Shown: positions 33,563 through 42,423 of the stretch, one piece after another | Layout: each line of letters begins with the position of its first letter | Numbering within the stretch: position 1 is the stretch's first letter | Assembly (NCBI RefSeq): GCF_000513995.1 | Contig: NZ_AZVB01000007.1 | Location: forward strand, 62,001-126,000 | From: Pseudoxanthomonas sp. J35 | GTDB taxonomy: Bacteria > Pseudomonadota > Gammaproteobacteria > Xanthomonadales > Xanthomonadaceae | Direction of reading: 5' to 3' | DNA: 64,000 nt | Program-made: the position numbers and the translations under genes | Notes under the pieces: model-generated | What the model saw: the letters and a program-made list of their open reading frames with translations, nothing else | What the model was told of the DNA's origin: nothing | The model's database searches: none

Positions 33563-33660
33563 CCAACCAACCACACAGGGTCCCTCGCGGACCGATCAGG
33601 GGGGCGGAAGGCGGCCACGCAGGTGGCGTTCCGTCCGTGTGTTCAACCGAGTATTCAACA

Positions 33661-35337
33661 ATGACCGAATCTTTTGCCGAGCTGTTCGAACAGAGCCAGA
33701 CCAACCTGGCCAAGCTGAAGCCGGGCGCGATCGTCGTCGGCACCGTCGTGGAAGTCCGCGGCGACGTCGTGGTGATCAACGCCGGTCTGAAGTCCGAAGG
33801 CATCGTGCCGATCGAGCAGTTCCGGAATGACGCCGGCGAGATCGACGTGGGCGTGGGCGACCAGGTCAAGGTCGCGCTCGACTCCATCGAGAACGGCTTC
33901 GGCGAGACCGTGCTGTCGCGCGAGAAGGCCAAGCGCGCGATGGTGTGGGACGAGCTTGAGGAAGCCCTCGAGAAGAACGAGACCATCACCGGCCGCATCA
34001 GCGGCAAGGTCAAGGGTGGTTTCACCGTCGACATCAAGGACGTCCGCGCGTTCCTGCCGGGTTCGCTGGTCGATGTGCGCCCGGTGCGCGACCCGGCCTA
34101 CCTGGAAGGCAAGGAGCTTGAGTTCAAGCTCATCAAGCTGGACCGCAAGCGCAACAACGTGGTCGTCTCCCGCCGCGCGGTGGTCGAGAGCGAGCACTCC
34201 GAGGAGCGCGAGCAGCTGCTGGAGAAGCTGCAGGAAGGCGCCGTGCTGAAGGGCGTGGTCAAGAACCTGACCGACTACGGCGCGTTCGTGGACCTGGGCG
34301 GCATCGACGGCCTGCTGCACATCACCGACATGGCGTGGAAGCGCGTCCGCCATCCGTCCGAAGTCGTCAACGTCGGCGACGAGCTGGACGTGCGCGTGCT
34401 GAAGTTCGACCGCGAGCGCAACCGCGTCTCGCTGGGCCTGAAGCAGCTGGGCGAGGATCCGTGGGACAACATCGCCCGCCGCTACCCGGCCAACAGCCGC
34501 GTGTTCGGCAAGGTCTCCAACGTCACCGACTACGGCGCGTTCGTCGAGATCGAGCCGGGCGTCGAGGGCCTGGTGCACGTGTCCGAGATGGACTGGACCA
34601 ACAAGAACGTCAACCCGTCGAAGGTCGTGCAGGTCGGCGACGAGGTCGAGGTCATGGTCCTGGACGTGGACGAGGAGCGTCGCCGCATCTCGCTGGGCAT
34701 GAAGCAGGTCGCCGCCAATCCGTGGGAGACCTTCGCCGCCATCCACAAGAAGGGCGACAAGGTCAGCGGCCAGATCAAGTCGATCACCGACTTCGGCATC
34801 TTCATCGGCCTGGACGGTGGCATCGACGGCCTGGTGCACCTGTCCGACATCAGCTGGAACACCACCGGCGAGGACGTGCTGCGCAACTTCAAGAAGGGCG
34901 ACACCCTGGACGCCGTCGTCCTGGCCGTCGACCCGGAGCGCGAGCGCATCAGCCTCGGCCTGAAGCAGATGGAGCAGGATCCGTTCGGCCAGTACATGGC
35001 CGCCCACCCGAAGGGCTCGAAGGTCGAGGGCGTGGTCAAGGAAGTGGACGCCAAGGGCGCGACCATCGAACTGGCCGATGGTATCGAGGGCTACGTCGCC
35101 GCGCGCGACATCGCCAACGATCGCGTGGACGACGCCAGCCAGCACTTGAAGGTCGGCGACAGGATCGAAGCCAAGTTCGTGGGCATGGACCGCAAGGGCC
35201 GCACCCTGCAGCTGTCGATCAAGGCCAAGGACGACGCCGAGATGCGCGAAGTGCTGGAGGAATACCAGTCGGCCGCCGGCGGCACCACCAAGCTGGGCGC
35301 GCTCCTGCGCGAGCAGCTGGGCAACAAGTCCGAGTAA
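33661..35337 (+). CDS. rpsA: 30S ribosomal protein S1
   Basis: 558 residues, the normal length for gammaproteobacterial S1. Six S1 RNA-binding repeats occur (for example [56 protein letters not shown]). It recruits structured mRNAs to the small subunit. Start ATG 33661 has no Shine-Dalgarno; the upstream bases are AACCGAGTATTCAACA. In E. coli the rpsA leader also lacks one, and S1 represses its own translation there. A hairpin is possible in the leader (GGCCACGCAGGTGGC around 33612). A 15-bp terminator stem follows the gene. Confidence 0.98.
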   Translation: MTESFAELFEQSQTNLAKLKPGAIVVGTVVEVRGDVVVINAGLKSEGIVPIEQFRNDAGEIDVGVGDQVKVALDSIENGFGETVLSREKAKRAMVWDELEEALEKNETITGRISGKVKGGFTVDIKDVRAFLPGSLVDVRPVRDPAYLEGKELEFKLIKLDRKRNNVVVSRRAVVESEHSEEREQLLEKLQEGAVLKGVVKNLTDYGAFVDLGGIDGLLHITDMAWKRVRHPSEVVNVGDELDVRVLKFDRERNRVSLGLKQLGEDPWDNIARRYPANSRVFGKVSNVTDYGAFVEIEPGVEGLVHVSEMDWTNKNVNPSKVVQVGDEVEVMVLDVDEERRRISLGMKQVAANPWETFAAIHKKGDKVSGQIKSITDFGIFIGLDGGIDGLVHLSDISWNTTGEDVLRNFKKGDTLDAVVLAVDPERERISLGLKQMEQDPFGQYMAAHPKGSKVEGVVKEVDAKGATIELADGIEGYVAARDIANDRVDDASQHLKVGDRIEAKFVGMDRKGRTLQLSIKAKDDAEMREVLEEYQSAAGGTTKLGALLREQLGNKSE

Positions 35338-35353
35338 GCAGTAAACGCAGTCA

Positions 35354-35385
35354 CCACGGCGGCCCGGGTTCCCGGGCCGCCGTGG
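35354..35385 (+). terminator. Hairpin after rpsA
   Basis: Perfect 15-bp stem CCACGGCGGCCCGGG / CCCGGGCCGCCGTGG (35354-35368 with 35371-35385) with a tight loop. No U-tract; some readthrough into ihfB is possible. Confidence 0.65.
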
Positions 35386-35416
35386 CCTGTCCCACCCGGA
35401 TCCAGCCAAGCCCGAG

Positions 35417-35731
35417 ATGACCAAGTCCGAACTGATCGAGATCCTGGCCCGTCGCCAGTCGCACCTGAAGGCCGAGGACGTGGACCTCGCCGTCAAGTCG
35501 TTGCTGGAGATGATGGGCGGCGCGCTCGCCTCCGGCGACCGCATCGAGATCCGCGGCTTCGGCAGTTTTTCCCTGCATTACCGCCCGCCGCGCCTGGGCC
35601 GCAACCCGAAGACGGGTGATTCGGTCGCGCTGCCGGGCAAGCATGTCCCGCATTTCAAGCCGGGCAAGGAGCTGCGCGAGAAGGTCAGCGACGTGCTGCC
35701 GGCGCCGGCTTCCGCCGACGAGGGCGCCTGA
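35417..35731 (+). CDS. ihfB: Integration host factor subunit beta
   Basis: 104 residues. The HU/IHF fold is complete: [32 protein letters not shown], then [28 protein letters not shown] with the DNA-inserting Pro loop. IhfB pairs with IhfA to bend DNA in nucleoid structure, transcription and recombination. An acidic tail [10 protein letters not shown] extends beyond the core. The start lies 32 bp after the rpsA terminator, the common gammaproteobacterial order rpsA-ihfB-lapA. Confidence 0.97.
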   Translation: MTKSELIEILARRQSHLKAEDVDLAVKSLLEMMGGALASGDRIEIRGFGSFSLHYRPPRLGRNPKTGDSVALPGKHVPHFKPGKELREKVSDVLPAPASADEGA

Positions 35732-35796
35732 CACCGCGTCGACCGGGCGGCGTCCCGTCCGTTAAGCTTTGACCGGCTTTCCCGGGAGTCGGCCCA

Positions 35797-36084
35797 ATGA
35801 CCCTTCTTCGCCTGCTGGTACTGGTGGCCTTCCTGGCCGCCGGCCTGGTTATCGGTTCGCTCAACACGCAGCGCATCGTCCTCGATTTCGGTCTGGCGGA
35901 GATCGTCACCACCACCGGGATCGCGGTGATGGTGTCGCTGCTGGCAGGCGTGCTGCTGGGCGGTGGCATCGTCATGGCCACCACCGTGCTGCCGCTGCAG
36001 GCGCGCCTGCGCCGGGCCAGCCGTCCCGCCGCGAACACCCCGCCTCCGGCCGAGGCGCCACGCCCCCCTTTCCAGGACGCCTGA
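35797..36084 (+). CDS. lapA: LapA-family inner-membrane protein
   Basis: 95 residues with GGGAG upstream. Two hydrophobic helices (LVLVAFLAAGLVIGSL and GIAVMVSLLAGVLLGGGIVMA) flank the short periplasmic QRIVLDFGLAEI segment, as in LapA/YciS (DUF1049). The C-terminus is Pro/Ala-rich and cytoplasmic. LapA works with LapB in lipopolysaccharide assembly and control of LpxC turnover. It ends 4 bp before lapB, so the two are cotranscribed. Confidence 0.9.
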   Translation: MTLLRLLVLVAFLAAGLVIGSLNTQRIVLDFGLAEIVTTTGIAVMVSLLAGVLLGGGIVMATTVLPLQARLRRASRPAANTPPPAEAPRPPFQDA

Positions 36085-36088
36085 GCCC

Positions 36089-37267
36089 ATGGAATTCCTC
36101 AACGAGTGGTTCTGGTTCTTCCTGCTGCTGCCGCTGGCCGCCGTTTCCGGCTGGGTGGTCGGCCGCCGCGGTGGCCAGCGCCATGGCGACACCCAGGTCA
36201 GCCGCCTGTCCAGCACCTACTTCCGCGGCCTGAATTACCTGCTCAACGAGCAGCCGGACAAGGCGATCGAGCTGTTCCTGCACATCGCCGAGCTGGACAA
36301 GGAAACCTTCGAGACCCAGGTCGCGCTGGGCCACCTGTTCCGCCGCCGCGGCGAAGTCGACCGCGCGATCCGCCTGCACCAGGGCCTGGTCCAGCGCAAC
36401 GACCTCAGCGACGCCCAGCGCGTGCAGGCGCTGCTGGCGCTGGGCGAGGACTACATGAAGTCCGGCCTGCTCGACCGCGCCGAGACCGTGTTCACCGACC
36501 TGGCCAGGATCGACCAGCGCGCGCCGCAGGCGCTGCGCCACCTGATCGGCATCTACCAGGCCGAGCGCGACTGGGAGCGGGCGATCGACAACGCGACCCG
36601 CTACGAGGAAGTCACCGGCGAGCCGATGGGCAAGCTGGTGGCGCAGTTCGAATGCGAACTGGCCGAACGGCATCGCGCCAACGGCGACCTCGCCGCCGCG
36701 CGTGCCGCCATCGCGCGCGCCTACCAGGCCGACGCGACCAGCGTGCGCGCCGGGATCCTCGAGGGCCGCATCGAGGCCGATTCCGGCAACCCCGAGGCGG
36801 CGATCCGCGCCTTCGAGCGCGCCGCGCGCCACGACCCCGACTACCTCCCCGAATTCCTGCCGAGCCTGCTGGCCTGCTACGGCCAGGTCGGCGACACCGC
36901 CGGCGCGCGCGCGTTCCTGGCCGAGATGAGCGAGCACTACCGCGGCATCGCCCCGGTGCTGGCGCTGACCCGGCTGATCGAGGCGCAGGAAGGCGCCAAG
37001 GCCGCGCGCGATTACCTCGGCCGGCAGCTCAAGGACCGCCCGTCGGTCCGCGGCGAGGCGGCGCTGATCGACCTGACCCTGGCGGTGGGCGCGGACAGCA
37101 CCGCGACCCTGCACGACCTCAAGCACATCACCGACCAGCTGCTGGTCCGCAACCCGAGCTACCGCTGCACCCGGTGCGGCTTCGGCGCGCGCACCCACCA
37201 CTGGCAGTGCCCCAGCTGCAAGGAGTGGGGCACGGTCAAGCCGCTGCAGAACTACGCGGTGGTCTGA
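36089..37267 (+). CDS. lapB: Lipopolysaccharide assembly protein LapB (YciM)
   Basis: 392 residues. An N-terminal membrane anchor (FWFFLLLPLAAVSGWVVG) is followed by about nine TPR-type repeats and a C-terminal rubredoxin-like zinc site CTRCGF...CPSC. In E. coli LapB tethers LpxC to FtsH for degradation and couples LPS synthesis to transport. All these regions are intact. The stop TGA overlaps the ATG of the next gene by one base, which links LPS control to the sugar genes downstream. Confidence 0.96.
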   Translation: MEFLNEWFWFFLLLPLAAVSGWVVGRRGGQRHGDTQVSRLSSTYFRGLNYLLNEQPDKAIELFLHIAELDKETFETQVALGHLFRRRGEVDRAIRLHQGLVQRNDLSDAQRVQALLALGEDYMKSGLLDRAETVFTDLARIDQRAPQALRHLIGIYQAERDWERAIDNATRYEEVTGEPMGKLVAQFECELAERHRANGDLAAARAAIARAYQADATSVRAGILEGRIEADSGNPEAAIRAFERAARHDPDYLPEFLPSLLACYGQVGDTAGARAFLAEMSEHYRGIAPVLALTRLIEAQEGAKAARDYLGRQLKDRPSVRGEAALIDLTLAVGADSTATLHDLKHITDQLLVRNPSYRCTRCGFGARTHHWQCPSCKEWGTVKPLQNYAVV

Positions 37268-38250
37268 TGCTGGCGGCCTGGCTGGGGCTGCACGCACTGG
37301 TGTCGGCACTGGCCACCTGGGCGGCGCTGGCCTATGCCCGCCGGCGCCAGCTGTTCGACCAGCCCGGCGAACGGCGCAGCCATTCGGTGCCGACGCCGCG
37401 CGGCGGCGGCATCGGCATCGCCTGCGCGCTGCTGGCCGGATGCGTGCTGCTGGCCGCCACCGGCAAGCCGCTGGCGCCGCTGGCCGGGTATGCCCTGGGC
37501 CTGGTGCTGGTGGCCGGCATCGGCTGGGTGGACGACCACCGTCCGCTCTCGCCGTGGCTGCGCCTGGCGGTGCAGTGCCTGGCCGGCGTCGCGCTGGGGT
37601 GGGGCATGCTCGCGGGCGGCACGCCCTGGGGCTGGGCGCTGCTGGGCGCGGCGCTGGTGCCGATCCTGGTCAACGTCTGGAACTTCATGGACGGCATCGA
37701 CGGCCTGGCGGCGAGCCAGGCAATGCTGGCCGCGGCGGCCTTCGCCTGGCTGGCGCCGGGCACGGCCACCGCGGCCCTGGCCCTGGCCGTCGCCAGCGCC
37801 GCTTTCCTGCCGTTCAACTTCCCCAGGGCCCGCATTTTCCTGGGCGACGTGGGCAGCGGCACGCTGGGGTATGGGCTGGCTGCGCTGGCTGCCGCGGCCG
37901 CGCCGGAGCTGGGCGGGGAGGGGGCCTTGCTGCTGCTCCCGCTGTCGGCGTTCCTGGTCGACGCCTCAATGACCCTGGCCAGCCGGGCCCTGCGCGGGGA
38001 GCGCTGGTGGGAGCCGCACGTCACACATCTGTATCAGCGTTGGGTCCAGTCAGGCCGGAGTCATGTGTTTGTGACGATGCTCTACGCCTCGTTCAGCATT
38101 GTCGCAATTATCCTTGCCGCATTTCTGGACAACGCCGCGTCGTCGCTCCGGGGGGAGGGTGTCGCACTGTGGGTTGCCGTGACGGCCGTGGCTTGGGCCG
38201 TCCTCCGGAGGAGCCTGGCTCCAGGGAATCCCAGTCGAGAGGACGCATGA
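37267..38250 (+). CDS. WecA/WbpL-like polyprenyl-phosphate sugar-1-P transferase
   Basis: 327 residues with about ten membrane helices. Motifs of the MraY/WecA family are present: SHSVPTPRGGG, GWVDDHRPLS (Asp pair), VNVWNFMDGIDGLA and FLGDVGSG. The enzyme transfers a sugar-1-phosphate from a UDP-sugar to undecaprenyl phosphate and thus starts O-antigen or another envelope glycan. WbpL-type enzymes use UDP-FucNAc or UDP-GlcNAc, and WecA uses UDP-GlcNAc; which applies here is uncertain. The position immediately before a WbpM-like dehydratase favours WbpL. It overlaps both neighbours. Confidence 0.93.
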   Translation: MLAAWLGLHALVSALATWAALAYARRRQLFDQPGERRSHSVPTPRGGGIGIACALLAGCVLLAATGKPLAPLAGYALGLVLVAGIGWVDDHRPLSPWLRLAVQCLAGVALGWGMLAGGTPWGWALLGAALVPILVNVWNFMDGIDGLAASQAMLAAAAFAWLAPGTATAALALAVASAAFLPFNFPRARIFLGDVGSGTLGYGLAALAAAAAPELGGEGALLLLPLSAFLVDASMTLASRALRGERWWEPHVTHLYQRWVQSGRSHVFVTMLYASFSIVAIILAAFLDNAASSLRGEGVALWVAVTAVAWAVLRRSLAPGNPSREDA

Positions 38251-40160
38251 ACCCGGGCTCTAAAACCGCCGCGACCCTGACCCGTCTTGCCGTCGTCACC
38301 CACGACCTGGCGATGGTGTACATCTGCTGGCAGCTGATGCACGTGCTGCGCTATGCGAGCCGGCACGAAGCCTGGCCCCTGCTGTCGTTCTCCCCGTCCA
38401 TCGCCTGGGTATTCGCCGCCCAGGCGATCGTGTTCTGGCAGGTCGGCCTGTACCGCGGGCTGTGGCGCTTCGCCAGCGTCCCTGACCTCTGGAACATCTT
38501 CAAGGCCAGCGTCGTCGGCCTGGTGGTCATCGTGGTCGGCCTGGCCGTGTACAACCGGCTCGACTCGGTGCCGCGCACGGTGCTGGTGGTCTATCCGTTC
38601 GCCCTGACCGTGCTGCTGGGCATGCCGCGGCTGCTGTACCGCGTGTGGAAGGACCACAACGTGCGCCAGCGCAACCTCGCCGCGCGCCGCGTGCTGATCC
38701 TCGGTGCCGGCCAGGCCGGCGAGTCGCTGGTCCGCGACCTGCGCCGTTCCGGCGCGTTCGAGCCGGTCGGCTTCCTCGACGATTCGCTGCGCCTGCGCGG
38801 CAGCCGCCTCCATGGCGTGCCGGTGCTGGGCCGGCTCGAGGACGCGCCGACCGTGGCCCGCGAGACCGCCGCCGGCATGCTGGTCATCGCCATGCCGTCG
38901 CTGGATGCGGCGGCGATGCAGCGGGTGATGGCGATCTGCGAACGCACCGGACTGCCGTTCCGGATGGTGCCGCGGCTGAGCGACGTGCTCGAGGGCCAGG
39001 CCCTGCCGGGCGAGCTGAAGGAAGTGGCGATCGAGGACCTGCTCGGGCGCAAGCCGGTGACCCCGGACTGGAAGCTGATCCGCGGCTGGCTCGGCGGGCG
39101 CACGGTGATGGTGACCGGCGCCGGCGGCTCGATCGGTTCGGAGCTGTGCCGCCAGTGCGCGCGCCATGGCGCGCGCCGGCTGGTGTTGCTGGAGATCAAC
39201 GAGCTGGCCCTGATCACCATCCACGGCGACCTGCGCCGCGCCTTCCCGGACCTGGAGATCGAGGCCGTGCTCGGCGACTGCGGCGACCCGGCGGTGACCG
39301 CCCACGCCCTGCGCCTGGGCCAGCCCGACGCGGTCTTCCACGCCGCCGCGTACAAGCAGGTGCCGCTGCTGGAGGCGCAGATGCGCGAGGCGGTGCGCAA
39401 CAACATCCTTGCCACCGACACCGTGGCGCGGCTGTGCCGCGAAAACGGGGTGGGGACCTTCGTCTTCATCTCCACCGACAAGGCGGTCGACCCGGCCAAC
39501 GTGCTGGGCGCGACCAAGCGCTTCGCCGAGATGATCGCGCAGTCGCTGGACGAGGAAGACGGCGGCACCCGTTTCGTGACCGTGCGCTTCGGCAACGTGC
39601 TCGACTCGGCCGGCAGCGTGGTCCCGCTGTTCCGCGAGCAGATCCGCAAGGGCGGTCCGGTGACCGTGACCGACCCGGAGGTGACCCGCTACTTCATGAC
39701 CATCCCCGAGGCCTGCCAGCTGATCGTGCAGGCGGCGGCCTCCGGTTCGCATGGCGCCATCTACACGCTGGACATGGGCGAGCCGGTGCCGATCCGGCTG
39801 CTCGCCGAGCAGATGATCCGCCTGGCCGGCAAGCAGCCGGGCCGGGACATCGCCATCGTGTACACCGGGCTGCGGCCTGGCGAGAAGCTGCACGAGACCC
39901 TGTTCTACGCCGACGAACACTACCGCCCGACCTCGCATTCGAAGATACTTGAGGCGGGGAAACGTGAACTGTCCGCCGACCGCGTCATCGCGGGGGTGGG
40001 GCGCATGCGCGAGGCGGTGGCCCGTTACGACGAGGCGACGCTACGCCAGGTACTGTGTGAGGTGATCCCCGAGTTTGTTCCCGCGGAAGTGGCCAGTCCG
40101 GCCGACGCAGGCGCTACCGTGGTCCCTTTCCCAGCTCGCGAGGCTAGATCCACAAGATGA
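38247..40160 (+). CDS. WbpM/CapD-type UDP-GlcNAc 4,6-dehydratase, membrane-anchored
   Basis: 637 residues. Four N-terminal membrane helices (to about residue 130) are followed by a CoA-binding-like domain (VLILGAGQAGESLVRDLR) and then the SDR catalytic domain with VMVTGAGGSIGSELCRQ and FISTDKAVDPANVLGATKRFAE, the active-site block of this family. PGEKLHETLFY is near the C-terminus. It makes UDP-4-keto-6-deoxy sugars for O-antigen or glycan precursors. The ATG overlaps the previous stop, and its own TGA overlaps the galU ATG. It is the only other sugar gene here besides the transferase and galU. Confidence 0.94.
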   Translation: MNPGSKTAATLTRLAVVTHDLAMVYICWQLMHVLRYASRHEAWPLLSFSPSIAWVFAAQAIVFWQVGLYRGLWRFASVPDLWNIFKASVVGLVVIVVGLAVYNRLDSVPRTVLVVYPFALTVLLGMPRLLYRVWKDHNVRQRNLAARRVLILGAGQAGESLVRDLRRSGAFEPVGFLDDSLRLRGSRLHGVPVLGRLEDAPTVARETAAGMLVIAMPSLDAAAMQRVMAICERTGLPFRMVPRLSDVLEGQALPGELKEVAIEDLLGRKPVTPDWKLIRGWLGGRTVMVTGAGGSIGSELCRQCARHGARRLVLLEINELALITIHGDLRRAFPDLEIEAVLGDCGDPAVTAHALRLGQPDAVFHAAAYKQVPLLEAQMREAVRNNILATDTVARLCRENGVGTFVFISTDKAVDPANVLGATKRFAEMIAQSLDEEDGGTRFVTVRFGNVLDSAGSVVPLFREQIRKGGPVTVTDPEVTRYFMTIPEACQLIVQAAASGSHGAIYTLDMGEPVPIRLLAEQMIRLAGKQPGRDIAIVYTGLRPGEKLHETLFYADEHYRPTSHSKILEAGKRELSADRVIAGVGRMREAVARYDEATLRQVLCEVIPEFVPAEVASPADAGATVVPFPAREARSTR

Positions 40161-41050
40161 CGTCGAGGCGTATCAGGAAGGCAGTTTTCCCCGTTGCAGG
40201 CCTTGGAACCCGGTTCCTCCCCGCAACCAAGACCGTACCCAAGGAAATGCTGCCGATCATCGACCGGCCGCTGATCCAGTACGCGGTCGACGAGGCGATC
40301 GAAGCCGGGTGCGACACCCTGGTGTTCGTCACCAACCGCTACAAGCACGCGGTCGCCGACTATTTCGACAAGCATTACGAGCTCGAGCACAAGCTCGAGC
40401 AGGGCGGCAAGCTCGAGCAGCTCGAGCAGGTGCGCCATCCGCTCCCCGACCACGTGCGCGTGGTGTTCGTGACCCAGCCCGAAGCGCTGGGCCTGGGCCA
40501 TGCGGTGCTGTGCGCCAGGGACGTCGTCGGCGACGAGCCGTTCGCGGTGCTGCTGCCTGACGACCTGATGTGGAACCGCGGGGCCGGCTGCCTGAAGCAG
40601 ATGGCCGACCTGGCCGAGCGCACCGGCGGCGGCGTGATCGCCGTGGAAGAAGTGCCGCACGAGAAGACGTCCAGCTACGGCATCGTCGCGACCCGCGACT
40701 TCCAGGGCCGCAGCGGCCGCATCGAGGCGATGGTCGAGAAGCCCCAGCCCGAGGACGCGCCGAGCAACCTGGCCGTGGTCGGCCGCTACATCCTGCCGGG
40801 CGGGATCTTCCAGGCGCTGGCTAAGACCGGCCGGGGCGCCGGCGGCGAGATCCAGCTGACCGACGCGATCGCCGGGGTGATCAAGGCCGGCGGCCAGATC
40901 GATGCCTACCACTTCGAAGGCCGGCGCTTCGACTGCGGTGCGCACATCGGCCTGATCCAGGCCACCGTGCACTTCGCCCTGGAGCACCCGAAGCACGGCG
41001 CGGCCGCGCGCGCGGCCATGCACGCGGCGCTGGACGAAAAGCGCGGCTGA
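40157..41050 (+). CDS. galU: UTP-glucose-1-phosphate uridylyltransferase
   Basis: 297 residues. The nucleotide-binding motif VAGLGTRFLPATK (13-25) and VEKP motif (MVEKPQPEDAPSNLAVVGRYI) identify it. It makes UDP-glucose from UTP and glucose-1-phosphate for LPS, exopolysaccharide and glycan synthesis. ATG 40157 overlaps the dehydratase stop. Residues 76-92 encode a KLEQ-rich stretch from four copies of GCTCGAGCA within 40381-40428. An 18-bp hairpin ends the operon. Confidence 0.96.
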   Translation: MTSRRIRKAVFPVAGLGTRFLPATKTVPKEMLPIIDRPLIQYAVDEAIEAGCDTLVFVTNRYKHAVADYFDKHYELEHKLEQGGKLEQLEQVRHPLPDHVRVVFVTQPEALGLGHAVLCARDVVGDEPFAVLLPDDLMWNRGAGCLKQMADLAERTGGGVIAVEEVPHEKTSSYGIVATRDFQGRSGRIEAMVEKPQPEDAPSNLAVVGRYILPGGIFQALAKTGRGAGGEIQLTDAIAGVIKAGGQIDAYHFEGRRFDCGAHIGLIQATVHFALEHPKHGAAARAAMHAALDEKRG

Positions 41051-41074
41051 TCCGGCGCGCGCTTCGCCAGGTTG

Positions 41075-41113
41075 CCAACGGAAACGGCGCCCATCGGGCG
41101 CCGTTTCCGTTGG
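41075..41113. terminator. Shared terminator of galU and fadA
   Basis: Perfect 18-bp stem (41075-41092 with 41096-41113) with a 3-nt ATC loop. Key parts are CAACGGAAACGGCGCCC and its complement. Convergent genes lie on both sides; no U-tract. Confidence 0.75.
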
Positions 41114-41128
41114 GGCGGCGGGTGAGGC

Positions 41129-42337
41129 TCAGAGCGCCTCGAAGATGCCTGCCGCGCCCATGCCGGTGCCGATGCACATGGTGACCATGCCGTACTTCTG
41201 CTGGCGGCGGCGCAGGCCGTGGACCAGGGTGGCGGTACGGATGGCGCCGGTGGCGCCCAGCGGGTGGCCCAGGGCGATGGCGCCGCCCAGCGGGTTGACC
41301 TTGGCCGGATCCAGCTGGCTGTCGCGGATCACCGCCAGCGCCTGCGCGGCGAAGGCCTCGTTGAGCTCGATCCAGTCCAGCTGGTCCTTGCTCAGGCCGG
41401 CCTGCTTGAGCGCCTTCGGGATCGCGGCGATCGGACCGATGCCCATCACTTCCGGGCGCACGCCGGCGACCGAGAAGCTGACGAAGCGGGCGAGGGGAGT
41501 CAGGCCGTAGTCCTTGATCGCCTGCTCGGAGGCCAGCAGCACCGCGCCGGCGCCGTCGCTCATCTGCGAGGAGTTGCCGGCGGTGACGCTGCCGCCGAAC
41601 TGGCCGTTGCGGAACACCGGGCGCAGCCTGGCCAGGCTCTCCAGCGAGGTGTCCGGGCGCGGGCCTTCGTCGGTGTCCACCAGCCTGCGCTTCTCGACGA
41701 TGGTGTGGCCGGCCAGGTCGGGCACGTGCGAGACCACCTCATACGGGGTGATCTCGTCGCGGAACTCGCCGGCGGCGATGGCGGCCAGCGCCTTCTGGTG
41801 GGAGGCGAGGGCGAAGGCGTCCTGGTCCTCGCGGCTGACCTTCCATTCCTCGGCCACCTTCTCGGCGGTGATGCCCATGCCGTAGGCGATGGCCACGTTC
41901 TCGTCGCGGGCGAAGACCTGCGGGCTGAGCGCGACCTTGTTGCCCATCATCGGCACCATGGACATGGACTCGGTGCCGCCGGCCAGCATCAGGTCGGCGT
42001 TGCCCAGGCGGATCTGGTCCGCGGCCAGGGCCACGGCCTGCAGGCCGGAGGAGCAGAAGCGGTTGATCGTCTGCGCGGCGATGGTGTTGGGCAGGCCGGC
42101 CAGCAGCAGGCCGATGCGGGCCACGTTCATGCCCTGCTCGGCCTCGGGCATGGCGCAGCCGATGATGGCGTCGTCGATGTGGTTGACGTCGATGCCCGGA
42201 GCCTGCGCGACCACGGCCTTCAGCACGTGGGCCAGCATCTCGTCCGGCCGGGTGTTGCGGAACACGCCCTTGGGCGCCTTGCCCACCGGGGTGCGGGTGG
42301 CGGCGACGATGTAGGCGTCCTGGATCTGCTTGCTCAT
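41129..42337 (-). CDS. fadA: Acetyl-CoA C-acyltransferase (3-ketoacyl-CoA thiolase)
   Basis: 402 residues. Nucleophile Cys95 is in NRFCSSGLQA, with NEAFAAQ, the catalytic His in GHPLGATGA and the proton-donor Cys in CIGTGMGAAG. It cleaves 3-ketoacyl-CoA with CoA to release acetyl-CoA in the last step of beta-oxidation. It is 86 bp downstream of the hydratase/dehydrogenase gene and completes the operon. Sequence is of the FadA/FadI class rather than the biosynthetic PhaA class, by the context and AMPEAEQGMNVAR. Confidence 0.95.
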   Translation of the reverse strand: MSKQIQDAYIVAATRTPVGKAPKGVFRNTRPDEMLAHVLKAVVAQAPGIDVNHIDDAIIGCAMPEAEQGMNVARIGLLLAGLPNTIAAQTINRFCSSGLQAVALAADQIRLGNADLMLAGGTESMSMVPMMGNKVALSPQVFARDENVAIAYGMGITAEKVAEEWKVSREDQDAFALASHQKALAAIAAGEFRDEITPYEVVSHVPDLAGHTIVEKRRLVDTDEGPRPDTSLESLARLRPVFRNGQFGGSVTAGNSSQMSDGAGAVLLASEQAIKDYGLTPLARFVSFSVAGVRPEVMGIGPIAAIPKALKQAGLSKDQLDWIELNEAFAAQALAVIRDSQLDPAKVNPLGGAIALGHPLGATGAIRTATLVHGLRRRQQKYGMVTMCIGTGMGAAGIFEAL

Positions 42338-42423
42338 GTTCTTTGTCTCGGTTGGGAGGATGAGTCGGCGGGCCTGGCGCCGGGGCGTGCCCGGCGCCAC
42401 GCGCGGGGTGCGCGGTCGTCCGC

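Noticed and set aside
33655-35544. Minus-strand open frame covering rpsA
   Set aside because: Antisense shadow of S1, which is certain from six S1 repeats.
40381-40428. Four GCTCGAGCA repeats as a regulatory or mobile element
   Set aside because: They lie in frame inside galU and encode a KLEQ-rich helix, so a coding explanation is enough.
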